A DNA stretch of 64,000 nt from Sacculina carcini (taxonomy: Eukaryota > Arthropoda > Thecostraca > Sacculinidae). The DNA lies in contig OU696570.1 of the NCBI GenBank assembly GCA_916048095.2, positions 6,824,928 to 6,888,927 on the forward strand, read 5' to 3'. Position 1 is the first letter of the stretch, and each line of letters opens with the position of its first letter. This document shows, piece by piece, positions 1 through 11,201 of this stretch. The notes under the pieces were generated by a model, which made no database searches, was not told the DNA's origin, and saw only the letters and a program-made list of their open reading frames with translations. The translations under genes and the position numbers were made by a program.

Positions 1-490
1 CTGAGAAGCTGCCTGCGTCTTCCGAGGAGCTGTACGTGCAAGAGTCTGCAGTAGCTGTACCAGGACGACTTGAAACTGCTACAGCAGCTCGACGGCCGAC
101 AAGCAGAATCATGTTCCGTGGCGGTTCCAAGAGGTGACGCAACCTAACCTAACCTAACCGGGTGGAGGATGTTGCCGCCAAGCTTCAAATTGTGTTTTAT
201 TTGATTGTGTGTTTAATAGTGTGCTTAATAGTGTTATGTAAACTTGTAATTAGAAATCGATCGCTAGATGCCGCGCACTGATCTTAATTCAATCGCTTAT
301 TGCAATGTCGCCGTACGGGTTTGCAACATAGCAGCCATCTCGTGGAGTGGCATTTTTGGTCTGGTCATAGCGTCAGACGCCGGACAATTTTGCTTGATAA
401 ACTGTGACATCTAATGGAAAAGAAAGACTGTGAGGTGAGCTGTACTTTTGTTTATCGCCTGAAATTTGTATATTCGCCTGTGTTTATGTA
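1..490. other. Left edge: unassigned repeat-like sequence, possible tail of another LTR element
   Basis: An open plus-strand frame runs from the edge at position 3 to 137 and ends in a basic stretch (RRPTSRIMFRGG), which resembles the tail of a retroelement polyprotein. It is followed by CCTAA repeats at 141-159, then a purine tract (160-169) and a TG at 170, as expected for a polypurine tract and LTR start. No second LTR copy is visible, so this reading is a guess. The rest to 490 is AT-rich with no gene seen. Confidence 0.25.
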
Positions 491-512
491 TTGCTGGTAG
501 CCATGCCAACCG
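491..512 (-). repeat. Terminal 22 bp of the 3' LTR of element C1, cut off by element A
   Basis: Read on the minus strand this ends in ATGGCTACCAGCA, nearly the same as the end of the C2 LTR (ATGGCTACCAACA at 16972-16984). Positions 508-512 (AACCG) are repeated at 9597-9601 on the far side of element A, so this scrap and 9602-10519 were once one LTR. The match is short, but the duplication supports it well. Confidence 0.6.
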
Positions 513-1138
513 TATAACAAAGTTATAATCAGACCAGTTTTCTATCTGTCAGTTTACTCAGTTTTCTTTCTCAGTTTACGTTCGCGTTCTTTCGCGGCTT
601 GCTTGTGCAGCTGTCGTTAGGTTAATGTATGTGTTAGAGCGACGCCAGTATTACACGGCGAATGGTATGTTTGGCACGAGTGGAGTATGTGTGACAGTTT
701 TTAATGAGCCTTTTTTGTACGTCAGACTTGGCTGATCATCTCGAGGCAACACGCCTGTGTACTGTCAGATCGCGTTTAGAAATAGCTTGTGTCCCGGTTG
801 TGTAGTTCGAGCAATTTGGCCAGCTGGCAATTGCTTGCGAAATATGGTGCCAACGACGTGTGTTCGTAGGTATATAACCCGGGTTTACTGAGAATAAGGG
901 GGTACTTTGGCTGTGCTTGTTGGTGGGTCAGTTGGTTTGGTTGGACTGTCGACGTGCGAGGTAGGACTCACCACTCACTCAGGCAAGCCGTAATTAATTC
1001 ATTATATTTAAGAATAACTTTAACGTAGATTGACTGATTGCTGAAAATATACAATTCAACTTCGACTGGGTGATCATTACTTGTTATCGCGGCCACAACA
1101 TCAAGAGGAACTATCAAGACTTCACGATCAGCCGAACG
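513..1138 (+). repeat. 5' LTR of element A (incomplete at its inner end)
   Basis: Matches 8930-9556 with about a dozen scattered differences, and resembles the LTRs of element B (17980-18669 and 23432-24121) at both ends but less in the middle. A TATATAA-like promoter motif lies near 870. The outer end follows AACCG directly. Confidence 0.88.
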
Positions 1139-1825
1139 GATAGGTATAGTGATTATACAAGTAATACGTGCGCACGAGAAAAACTACGACATTGTAGACA
1201 ACAAAAGGGTGAATTAATTCCTAATTACTCAGATAGATTATTGGAATTACGTCTAGAAGCATTCGACGACATTGATTCATCAGAGTCACAACAATCTTTG
1301 ATTGAAGCGTTTGAGCGTGGAATATTAGACAATAGCATTGCACGAGCATTGATAAGACAAAATTTTGATTCTTTACAACAAGCTACTGAATTTGCAATTG
1401 AAGCACAAAGAAACGAGCGAATATTTACTCTATTTAGAGGTAAACAAGTCGCAGAACCCATGGAAATTGGAGCAGTTCAATGTGAACAATCTGAAATGAG
1501 TAAGGATATTCAGAAGCTAACACAGTGCGTAATCGAACTAAGCAGACAAGTAAAAAATATAAATACTAGACCCGAGGATATCAGGCCACAGAGACATAAC
1601 TTACAGCAATATCCGCAGCGTGGACCACCACCACCACCGATTAATAGATACTGGAACCAACAACCAAATCAGCAAAGAACAATGCCTCGAAGTTTCCAGG
1701 CTGCACAAAAATATTCATGGACCCCAGACGGACAACCAATATGCCAACACTGTGGTAGAATCGGTCACACTAGACAACATTGCAGGGCTCGTATGATGCC
1801 AGCAAGAAATCAGTCGGAAAACTAA
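1139..1825 (+). pseudogene. gag remnant of element A
   Basis: The reading frame encodes a Gypsy-type Gag: a helical capsid-like stretch, an acidic and Gln-rich linker, a Pro-rich run (PPPPPP), and one zinc knuckle CQHCGRIGHTRQHC (CX2CX4HX4C) near the C-terminus. The knuckle binds the element RNA during packaging. The amino-terminal part is not present, because sequence matching the LTR runs straight into it. Treated as a fossil. Confidence 0.75.
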
Positions 1826-1993
1826 AGAAAACCGCTATTGAAACTGGTCAGTATGTGGTTCAGACTTCTAAACCCAGTGAACATTTGGTTGGTAATATTA
1901 ATATAGATAATAATACACCAATGTGTTATGCAAATGTAGGAGGCAAGCGAATTTACATATTGATCGATACTGGGTGCGACGTAACAATAATAT
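1780..1993 (+). pseudogene. Protease start of element A
   Basis: Encodes the active-site motif of a retroelement aspartic protease, LIDTGCDVTI, just before TRIM-2 begins at 1994. The family uses this protease to cut the Gag-Pol precursor. The coding stretch overlaps the end of gag in another frame. Confidence 0.75.
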
Positions 1994-2301
1994 TGTGATA
2001 GATTAGTGCTGGATTATGCTTAGATTAGTGTTGGATGTGATAGATTAGGGTATGAATGATTGTTTTGTATGAGTGCGAGTGAAGGTGCTGTATGTGTATA
2101 TGAGCGTGCATTTGAATGGTGGATTGTCCGGTTTGCTGACTGCGCGTGCCACGTGGTGGCGTCATGTTTCGGAGTCGGTGTGTGAGCGTCGTTGAGTGTG
2201 CATCGGTGTGCGGTGTCTTGTGGGCGCGCGTGGGGCTGCAATGCCCCCGCGCGCCCGTCTTTCAATACATCTTGTTTTTGTTCATTATGTTTGCTTTTAC
2301 A
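1994..2301 (+). repeat. 5' LTR of TRIM-2
   Basis: Direct copy of 2995-3301. It contains a strong GC-rich hairpin at 2222-2256 (arms GGGCGCGCG / CGCGCGCCC and inner GGGGC / GCCCC), followed by an AATACAT stretch. Confidence 0.9.
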
Positions 2302-2994
2302 AGCTAACCGGCCTGTAACAAGCTATTTCGGCTATTTTATTTCGGTTTGAATGAAGTTTTGGGAAATTTGAATTCTTTGAAAATTTGGTTCCGGCTTCAG
2401 CAGCAGTGGTGATACCTTCAGCACCAGGGGAGGACAGCAGCAGTGGAGGTTCTCAGTGGCGTGTCAGGAGCGTGTTGTAGGGACGGTGGTGAGGCATGGT
2501 GCCGGCTGGAGGCAGCGGGGAAGCTGTGGCGGATCATGCTCACTCCGTCCTCATTGGAGCTGGACACGTCGCTGAGCTGGCGGTGGAAGCTGCTGGTGCT
2601 GGAGGGCTGGTGGAGCGAGAGCTGCTGAAGCCGGGGATCTGGAAGAAAGAAAGGCGAGACGGCGTGGTATGTGTGAACGGCGGTCTCGGCTAGCTGCGGC
2701 AGGGTGCTGAAGAGCACTGGTGTCGAGGTGTTGTGCCCTGTCGCGGCAGCCGGTGATGTAGAAGACGGCAGGCTGCGGCGGAGCACTGAAGAGCACGGGC
2801 GGAAGCGGGAGCGCGATCGACGCTGGGGCCAGTCGTGTTGTGCTTCGCCGCAGTTATGGTGTGCGCCTGATGGAGGTCGTGGAGTCGGAACTTTTTGTCC
2901 TGTTTATTTCTTGTTTAATTTTATTCCGCGTTTGTTTTTCGGCTTGTATTTTGTGTTCAACTTTCAGTTGTGCTTCTTGAGAAACAGGGGAAGA
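2302..2994 (+). other. Interior of TRIM-2, GC-rich, no recognised coding function
   Basis: No Gag or Pol motif is present in any frame. Open frames exist on both strands, but their products are low complexity (Ser/Pro or Gly/Arg rich), as expected from GC-rich noncoding DNA. The composition contrasts sharply with the AT-rich element A around it. Confidence 0.7.
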
Positions 2995-3301
2995 TGTGAT
3001 AGATTAGTGCTGGATTATGCTTAGATTGTGTTGGATGTGATAGATTAGGGTATGAATGATTGTTTTGTATGAGTGCGAGTGAAGGTGCTGTATGTGTATA
3101 TGAGCGTGCATTTGAATGGTGGATTGTCCGGTTTACTGACTGCGCGTGCCACGTGGTGGCGTCATGTTTCGGAGTCGGTGTGTGAGCGTCGTTGAGTGTG
3201 CATCGGTGTGCGGTGTCTTGTGGGCGCGCGTGGGGCTGCAATGCCCCCGCGCGCCCGTCTTCTAATACATCTTGTTTTTGTTCATTATGTTTGCTTTTAC
3301 A
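2995..3301 (+). repeat. 3' LTR of TRIM-2
   Basis: Matches 1994-2301 with about four differences. Its hairpin is at 3222-3256. It is followed directly by the AATAT duplication. Confidence 0.9.
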
Positions 3302-4694
3302 AATATCAAAAGAAATTGTGATGAAATTAAATCAACTGCATAAAATAATTCTCGACGATGCCGTACGCTTAACTAGTATTACTGGATCAAGATTAAAAAA
3401 CGCTGGAACTATTAAATTACCCATCTGTCTTGCTAAATTTAATACTGAATATGACTTTAGAGTGGTAGAGAACTTGAAGTATGATTGCACTCTACGATCA
3501 GATTTCTTCCGCCAATTTAATGTACGACTGGACTTTGAAACATACACGTTAAAAATACTAGGTAGTACAATACCGTTAGTGTCAAAGTCGGCTCTAAATG
3601 CACCAAATAAGCACTTGATAAGACTAAATAAATCTGTAAATATTGATCCTAGGACTTGTACAACTATATTTGACGCATATATCGAAAATTGGGATAATAG
3701 GTGTAATGAACTTGTGATAACACCGGATCATAAGTTATATCCGTTCAATATGGAGCCATTGCTACAAGTGAAACAAACAGTGACAAGTATCACGAATAAT
3801 TGTGTGTCCGTTTCTTTTGTTAATTATTCCACTCGCCGACTGAGTTTACCAGCTAATCAAGTAATTGGTTATGGAGAACCAACGCAAAATTTCAATGTAG
3901 CAGAGGTGAAGCAGGGCAGGGAATGTAAAACAGATGAAAGACAGGAAGTAAATATGAATCATTTCACTGCTACACAGAAAGAGAAAATTGTTCAATTGTT
4001 AGAACAAAATATAGATATATTTGCTAAATCAAACATGGATTTGGGAAAAACTGACCTAATGGAAATTAATATAGAGACTGAAGATAACGCCAAACCCATC
4101 AAACAACAACCGTACCGATTACCGTATAGCCAGCGACAATTTGTAGAGGAACATTTGAACGAATTATTGAAGGCTAATCTAATTAAGCCATCCCAATCAC
4201 CCTGGGCATCACCAATTTTATTTGTGTCAAAGAAAGATGAATCACTCAGATTATGTGTTGATTATAGGAAAGTGAACAGGGTCACAAAGAAAAGTGGGTA
4301 TCCATTGCCCAGGGTCGATGATATATTAGTATCTCTCGGAGGATCAAAGTATTTCACTTCACTAGATTTAAAATCAGGATATTGGCAGATTCCCGTACAC
4401 AAGGATTCAATTCCAAAGACAGCATTTACTTGTTTCTTAGGGAGTTTTGAGTGGAATTATATGCCGTTTGGACTTGCTTGCGCACCATCGGTGTTTTCAG
4501 AAGTGATGAATACTGTACTACACGGAATACAGTATAAATTTTGTATTGCTTATATGGACGATATCATAATATTCTCAAGATCATTCGAGGAACATATGGA
4601 GCACTTGAAAATTGTATTTGAACGACTCAAAAAGGCCAGGTTGAAATTAAAGCAGTCAAAGTGTGAATTTTACGCCCGGAAATTAATTATTTAG
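3302..4694 (+). pseudogene. Protease remainder and reverse transcriptase of element A
   Basis: After TRIM-2 the coding sequence resumes with a protease/linker stretch and then a Gypsy reverse transcriptase: LRLCVDYRKVN, the catalytic SLDLKSGYWQIP, MPFGLACAPSVF, and the palm motif AYMDDIIIFS. This enzyme copies element RNA into DNA in the particle. Part of fossil A. Confidence 0.85.
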
Positions 4695-4702
4695 GACACG
4701 TA

Positions 4703-5488
4703 GTGTCACCCAGTGGTATTAAACCGGATCCTAACAAAGTTATAGCACTGAATAAGTTACAAACTCCAAGAACAGTAAAAGACATTCGTTCATTTATCGG
4801 ATTAGCCAGCTATTACAGAAGATTCATATCAAAATTTGCGGAAATTAGTAAACCATTAACATCCTTAACACGGAAACATGCACGCTTTGAATGGTCACGT
4901 CAGTGTCAAAAAGCGTTTGACCAATTGAAAATAGCTCTCGCAGAATCACCAATACTAAATTACCCAGACATGAAAAAGCCATTCAAATTATACACGGACG
5001 CTTCAGATGTTGGAATAGGCAGTGCATTAGTACAAGAAACAGATAATGGACAAGAAAGGGTGATTCAGTTCCTGTCACATCAGCTATCTAACTCACAGAT
5101 GAACTGGCCGATAATCGAGAAAGAGGCTTATGCCATTGTGTACTCTTGTCAGAAGTTTCGACCATATTTGTATGGAGCTAAATTCACCGTATATTGTGAT
5201 CATAAGCCGTTGCAACATCTTTTTACATCTGAAATGAGGAACCCACGCATACAACGATGGGCTATCATGCTGGACGAATATAAATGTAATGTCAAATATA
5301 TTCCAGGATCAAAGAATATTGTTGCAGACGCTCTATCAAGATTGCCGACAGAAGAAACTGAAGTAAACCTCATTGATTCTGATACTTACGCAGGGGCACA
5401 ATTGAGTAGTACAATAGAGGCATGCCCAGAAAATAAAGATATTGAGGATAACTGTGAAAAAATTATCAGAACTCGAGCAATCTTATAA
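4703..5488 (+). pseudogene. RT connection and RNase H of element A
   Basis: Begins at the RT thumb (VIALNKLQTPRTVKDIRSF, SYYRRFISKFAEI), followed by RNase H with LYTDASDVGIGSAL, the glutamate region IEKEAYAIVYSCQKFRPYLYG, and the aspartate at YCDHKPLQHL. It ends in the usual IPGSKNIVADALSR linker. It lies directly downstream of the RT segment in the same fossil. Confidence 0.85.
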
Positions 5489-5658
5489 ATTTACAAAGAG
5501 AAAACAAATATTTTGCAGCCATAATTACAATACTTAATGATAAAAGTAAAGAATGCAACTTACGACCAACAAAAGAAGTGAAATCATTTGTAATGCATGA
5601 TGAATTATTGTATCACATATTAGACCCCGACCATTGTTACAAACATCACGGCATGTAG

Positions 5659-7305
5659 TTGTGCATTCCATCACTTTTCAGACCATTATTAATGAAGGAA
5701 TCCCATGACGGATACTTAGGTGGACACTTTGGAATTGATAAAACGTATACAAAAATACGATCACGATATTTCTGGCCCGACATGTATAAGGATGTAGTTC
5801 AGTATGTCACAAAGTGCGTTCAATGTAATATGAGAAAACTCCACAAACAAAAACCACTTCTGCAAGACATGCAAATCCTTCATTATCCCTTTGAGATTAT
5901 TTCAATTGATTGTTGCGGTCCATTCCCTTTGAGTTATGCTGAAAATAAGTTCATAATAAATATTGTTGATCATTTTTCCGGATTCCCCGAATCCTTCCCA
6001 GTACCAGACAAGTCTGCAGATCAAATATGTAGAATTTTAATTGAAGATATTATTCCCCGTCATTCCTGTTCCCGTGTCATTGTCAGTGATAATGGATCAG
6101 AATTTTGCAATGAGGTGATCAATCAATTGAATATGTTCTGCAATATCAAGCATATCCTAACATATGTATACCACCCTCAAGCCAATGCTAAAGTAGAGCG
6201 TTACCATCGAGTTCAGAATGATTTTCTAGCAAAAACAGTTGATGTATCTCAACGTGATTGGGACAAGAAAATTCCATCACTATTGGCTGCATATCGCACA
6301 GCAGAACATGGGACTACTCGTTTGTCACCATTTTTTGTATTATATGGCAGAGAACCAGTTATGCCAATGGAAACCATATTAACACCAAAATATCGTTATT
6401 ATGGAGAAGACTATTTATCCACCATGTTGGTAAACATGAATCAAACATTTCATCACGTTCGACACCACTTGGTGTTAGGTCATGAAAAGAATCGCCAATA
6501 TTATGATAAAAAAACAAAACCAATCAATTTGAAAACAGGAGACCCTGTTTACTTCAGAAATCCTTCCAATGCTTCGACTAATAAATTATCGCTCCGATGG
6601 GATCCTAATTATCGAATAATACAGTTTATAAGTCCCGTTTCATGTTTGATTAAAAACCAAGTGAACGGAGAAACACATAAAACACATGTAGAGAACCTAC
6701 GACTTAGGAATGAGGCTTCAGTATGGAAACAATATAATACTAAACCTGAACATTTGCATAAAAAGTATCGGGAATTTCAGCGGTCATATATACCAATAAG
6801 TACACGAATCACCAGACAAAATGCTCCAAATGAAACAACCTTACAACCTACAAAAGAAAATTCAGTAAACAATATGCCACTAGCGGAGAGACTAAGATTA
6901 GCACGCGAACAGAGGGACATACGGGACATTGTTGAAAACACGGAGGTTGCGCCGCCAACAATCACAGCAAACGCTAAAGGCTCATCAGAGATTAATGAAA
7001 CAATTAATAAGAAAAAGAGAGTTGAATGGAAAACAAAAACAAGTTCGTCTGAAGATGAGGAGCAAAACAAGCGAATGAGAATGACTAATGAATTAGATGT
7101 TGGTATAGATACAGTGGATTTCATACAAGAAAATGAGAGTAAAAGCGGTGTTATAAAATACGAAACGGATATTGAGGAAGGTTCCATAGACTTCACTGAT
7201 GGATGTATGAATGCATTAAATATTGAGCAACAGGATAATGTACGAGGCACACATGGTGTCAAGAGAAGAGGCTTGTGTCAACCGTCTAACTGTGAAAATA
7301 CATAA
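5659..7305 (+). pseudogene. Integrase and C-terminal tail of element A
   Basis: Contains an HHCC zinc-binding region (HDGYLGGHFGIDKT...YVTKCVQCN), the DDE catalytic core (ISIDCCGPF, VSDNGSEF, and a glutamate in NAKVERYHR), a DNA-binding C-terminal part (KTGDPVYFRNPS...WDPNYRII), and a long acidic, charged tail. A closely related copy of the tail survives in B at 21131-21340. Positions 5489-5658 in front of it are linker sequence of the same element. Confidence 0.85.
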
Positions 7306-8086
7306 GACATTTAGTTGAAAGCATTTAACATGCTGCTTAATGAACAAGCGGAGTTATTGAAGCGATTACTTTGTTGACTATTCGTCGTAGTCGGTTAGTT
7401 GAAACTGGAGGCATACACAGAAGTATGCTACGACATCAATTAACAACCAATAAAGAAGATTGTAATTATCATGCAGAATATACGCAGAAGTATGTGTGCA
7501 CTCAAAGTTACAAAAGACGAAACATTACTCTGTAAGTGTGTAAAACATATTCTTAAAACTATATAAATATATGGCAACTTAACAATTATAAAGTGAAAGT
7601 GGTTTTAATTAGAATAAATAAATACAATAAGATTTCATAATGATAAAAAGTAAAATGGCTCTGGATATTGCTCCTATTAATTGTATCCTATTTATTGTCT
7701 CCTATTAATTGTCTATTTTCCTCTCATGATGCAGCCCCTGTTTTCCTACCTCGTGGTAAATTAGTTTCATATTTCCAAAGTGTACATTGCATGCGTTTTC
7801 ATTCAATTCCCTGTCTTAATCCTGCTACCACACCGACACAGAACAATGAGTCACTGGCGAGAATTGTCCGTTTTTCGGTCTGAAGAGGCCAGATTGAGTC
7901 AACAGTGTGCTGAACCCCCTGATCAACCGTGTGCTGAACTGACAGTCTATTAACAACGACAACGAAAGCAATTAGCGGACTGAGATAAGTCAATGCCGAA
8001 ATCATCATCAACACGAGCCGAGACAACACCAGCGGTTCACCGAGCAGCCTGAAAGACAACTGCGATAAAGATGGGGACGAGTAATC

Positions 8087-8323
8087 ATGGAAGACGGTCG
8101 AATATTTATCAACGAGATTCCCAGCGAAGTGCTGCAGGTGTTTGCGCAAAACGACGACAGTAGCTGGATGACTGGTGGAGCAGCGCGTGGACTACGAGTC
8201 GACACAGTATACTCCGCCGGTGTACGACCTCTGCCTGATGTGGTTCAAGATCAACAACACCTGCTTGGATCGAGCCGTGGACGCGTTCGTGGTCGGCAAC
8301 ACATGGTTGAATGGTTTTATTAA
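8087..8323 (+). pseudogene. Unidentified accessory ORF of element A
   Basis: Encodes 78 residues starting MEDGRIFINEIPSEVLQVF. Element B has a counterpart at 22383-22610 starting MEDGRIFINEIPNEVLQAF. Similarity across two diverged copies suggests this was once a real gene of the family rather than chance. I do not recognise the product. It may be only the first part of a longer ancestral gene. Confidence 0.4.
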
Positions 8324-8602
8324 CACGATATATCGCTCATTTTATATGTATAATGTGTTGAGCTAGTTCGAATTAATTGTAACCAGGTGTCCGTAACCTT
8401 ATGTACTAGTTGAGGATTCTAGCTAATAATTTGTAATGAAAATGTACAGATAACTGGTCTGAGTAATTTTTATAATCTCTTTTTTGATCAAGCTGTCGAG
8501 TATTTTGGACTATTACTGGATGCTGGAGCTGTCAGTTCTTGATGCTGCAGGAATACCACAAAAATATTGGGATGAGGCAAACATCGAAAAAGGACAGTTA
8601 AT

Positions 8603-8797
8603 GTGCCAGAATTCACCAGTAATTGGCTGGTGACACAGGACGTTCCTGTGTTTTATGTACGGCCCTGTCGACTCGATGTGACAGTTGATTATTACAGACG
8701 CACAATGCTGTATGCACTTACTCATGGAGTATGTGGGTATGGTGAAAAATGGCGCTGTATAATCACTGATCAGAATTATGCCTCAGTCCTACCCTGA
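8603..8797 (+). pseudogene. Second unidentified accessory ORF of element A
   Basis: Encodes 64 residues (MPEFTSNWLVTQDVPVFYV...). The counterpart in B at 23105-23299 is nearly identical in sequence. The product is unknown. It could be the 3' part of the same ancestral gene as 8087-8323. Confidence 0.35.
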
Positions 8798-8929
8798 TGT
8801 GGAAACTCGGCGAATAATGACTGGCAGTTTGCTATAATTGCAACTATCACGATTCAGTAGAGCCGTTGGCTTTGATGGCCGTGATTGTGTCTAGTGTTCA
8901 CATTCGTTTAAAAGACCTCGCAGCTGTGA

Positions 8930-9596
8930 TATAACAAAGTTATAATCAGACCAGTTTTCTATCTGTCAGTTTACTCAGTTTTCTTTCTCAGTTTACGTTC
9001 GCGTTCTTTCGCGGCTTGCTTGTGCAGCTGTCGTTAGGTTAATGTATGTGTTAGAGCGACGCCAGTATTACACGGCGAATGGTATGTTTGGCACGAGTGC
9101 AGTATGTGTGACAGTAATTAATGACCCTTTTTGTACGTCAGACTTGGCTGATCATCTCGAGGCAACACGCCTGTGTACTGTCAGATCGCGTTTAGAAATA
9201 GCTTGTGTCCCGGTTGTGTAGTTCGAGCAGTTTGGCAAGCTGGCAATTGCTTGCGAAATATGGTGCCAACGACGTGTGTTCATAGGTATATAACCCGGGG
9301 TTTACTGAGAATAAGGGGGCTACTTTGGCTGTGCTTGTTGGTGGATCAGTTGGTTTGGTTGGACTGTCGACGTGCGAGGTAGGACTCACCACTCACTCAG
9401 GCAAGCCGTAATTAATTCATTAGATTTAAGAATAACTTTAACGTAGATTGACTGATTGCTGAAAATATACAATTCAACTTCGACTGGGTGATCATTACTT
9501 GTTATCGCGGCCACAACATCAAGAGGAACTATCAAGACTTCACGATCAGCCGAACGAAGATCAACATAACAACATATTATTATCACTACCGTTACA
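8930..9596 (+). repeat. 3' LTR of element A
   Basis: A 667-bp sequence starting TATAACAAAG and ending CCGTTACA, followed by the AACCG duplication. It agrees with 513-1138 and with both LTRs of B at the outer portions. Confidence 0.9.
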
Positions 9597-9601
9597 AACC
9601 G

Positions 9602-10519
9602 GCGTGAATAACCCGCTGCACGGAGTGTTGCACACGGCCACCGCGATTGCGCAAGAATTCACTAATTATTCGCCTTTAGCCAGACGTAAAATTGCGGAAT
9701 TCGTTGACAAAATTGGCCTTTATAAAAGCGCCTATGAGGGGTAATCGCTAAACGAGTGCGCCTTTAAAAAGGCGTGAAGAGATGCGGGAGGTAAGTTACA
9801 ATGCAGAAAAAGCAGCTGGGGTTTTCCAGTGTATTAGCAAGTACAGAGTAGACTTGCAAACCAGCACGGCGAAATAACATTAAACACAAGGCGAGTATTG
9901 CAGAGGAGCAGCTGGAGATGTGCTTGCAGTGTTGCTGGAGAGAGTAGCGAGTGCGCAGGAGCAGTGAGTCTACTCAGCATTCTGCGCCCTCTTATATAGC
10001 CCGGTGATTCATGCCGTTGTCGGAGCGCGCCGGAAGTGTGTCCGACAACCACATAAAATCGAGCTGATAGTGGTCAAAACGGTTGTGCTTTTGCACAAAG
10101 CACGCGACTAAATGCATAGAGGACCGCAACACGTACATACACATACACAACACATTACAGTATATCTAAATAGGCAACACACATGAATAGCATATACACA
10201 TGCACGTTGATGCATATGAACAAGTGAACATGGACGTACACAATTCAAAAACTATACAAACGTCACTTATGCATATATAAAAACATTTAAGCACAAAACA
10301 AGATTATGTTTTAATTATGCGTGGTTCCCTAGGACATGGTTCAATACACTACACATGTTTCGCGCAGACAATAGTTTGGAATAACGTGCTACAACATTTT
10401 TCATCAAATTTATACGATAGTGTAACGAATAACGTAGCATGTATGTATGTTATAAAAGTGTGCGCCTAAATACAAGAATATAACACATTAATATTTACAA
10501 GGAACGAATGGCGCCTACA
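9602..10519 (-). repeat. Main part of the 3' LTR of element C1
   Basis: Read on the minus strand, the LTR starts TGTAGGCGCC at 10519, right after a purine tract (AGGGGGAGGGCCC), exactly as in D (tract, then TGTAGGCGCT at 35647). It runs down to 9602, where A interrupts it, and ends at 491. The total is about 940 bp. The first 67 bp or so recur at 57662-57731. No gene is seen inside. Confidence 0.65.
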
Positions 10520-10653
10520 GGGCCCTCCCCCTAGAAGTGTGGAGGAGAAACGAGACACTGCGATAACGCACAGGTGGGCGCACGGCACGACCGCTCCTAG
10601 TACACAAAATGGACTATGGATGCGTGTATGTGTTGGTGTGTATAGCTGTGTTT

Positions 10654-11106
10654 TCATGACCTGACCTGATAGGTGCAGCAGGACCTATCAGATGTAGGTC
10701 TGATACCTACATCTGATAGGTATGTAGACCTATCAGATGTAGGTCTGATACACACATGTATCAGACCTACATGTGATACATGTAGGTCTGATACATGTAT
10801 CAGACCTACATGATACTCATTTATCATGAGTATCATGATAAATGCAGCAGATGTCGGTGTCCGTGGCACGGTTGTTGGAGGCACGAACAGTTCTGTGTTG
10901 TCACCGCCATCTCGATCATCTGGCGTCGCAGGGGTTGAAGCTGGCGAGTTTGGCTGCACGTCTTCGACGAAGGCCGTTTTGCAGCGATCGATGGAGACGA
11001 CCGCGCGCTCGCTGTTTGTCATAATCGTGACGAGTTTGTCTGTACGATGAATGACGGGAAACGGCCCGTCGTACGGACAGTCAAGTGGGTATCTGTGTAC
11101 CCACAT
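10654..11106 (-). pseudogene. Integrase C-terminal tail of C1
   Basis: Encodes [20 protein letters not shown], the small beta-barrel-like DNA-binding end of the integrase. The match in D is [20 protein letters not shown]. It is followed by a Pro/Thr-rich end. Around 10670-10830 the DNA is a run of short, partly palindromic repeats built on ATGTAGGTCTGATAC that the frame passes through. Confidence 0.65.
10669..10840. repeat. Short palindromic tandem repeats (motif CTATCAGATGTAGGTCTGATAC)
   Basis: About ten alternating direct and inverted copies of a roughly 10-12-bp motif (CAGATGTAGGTCTGATA and its complement). Most of the stretch can fold on itself. It is probably a local expansion within the 3' end of C1. 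Confidence 0.6.
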
Positions 11107-11201
11107 GTATTGCCGTCTTCAGTGCTGCCGGAACAAACGATGTCAGGGTTGACTGCTCGTGGAAGTCGTGGTCGGAGTTTGCGCATGTGATTGCGCAGCG
11201 A

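Larger units (their letters stand above)
1994..3301 (+). mobile_element. TRIM-2: short non-autonomous LTR retrotransposon
   Basis: Two direct LTRs (308 and 307 bp, about four differences) start TGTGATAG and end TTTTACA. They flank a 693-bp GC-rich interior with no recognisable protein. The target duplication is AATAT (1989-1993 and 3302-3306). A purine tract (about 2980-2994) precedes the 3' LTR. There is no TGG-type primer site after the 5' LTR. The interior shares clear blocks with TRIM-1 (19412-20122), for example the stretch around GAAGAGCACGGGCGG, while the LTR upstream parts differ. It looks structurally whole and recent, and must depend on another element's enzymes. Confidence 0.88.
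7306..8929 (+). other. Post-integrase region of element A (envelope position)
   Basis: About 1.6 kb between integrase and 3' LTR, and conserved in element B (21340-23431). It contains two short open frames listed separately and otherwise AT-rich sequence. I see no signal peptide or transmembrane pattern that would identify an envelope gene. B has roughly 240 bp near 22690-22930 with no counterpart in A. Confidence 0.6.
513..9596 (+). mobile_element. Ty3/Gypsy LTR retrotransposon A with nested TRIM-2, broken
   Basis: The termini are TATAAC...GTTACA and the 5-bp target duplication is AACCG (508-512 and 9597-9601). Parts in order are 5' LTR, gag with zinc knuckle, protease, reverse transcriptase/RNase H, integrase, a 1.6-kb post-integrase region, and 3' LTR. 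The domain order (integrase after RNase H) marks Ty3/Gypsy. The element is fossil: the 5' leader is incomplete, TRIM-2 splits it, and there are several further breaks. The LTRs differ at roughly 2% of sites by eye, so it is fairly young. It lies inside the 3' LTR of C1. Confidence 0.9.

Noticed and set aside
2418-2786. Open frames on both strands of the TRIM-2 interior (and 19500-19997 in TRIM-1)
   Set aside because: Products are Ser/Pro or Arg/Gly rich, not clearly conserved between the two copies as protein, and explained by GC-rich DNA lacking stop codons.
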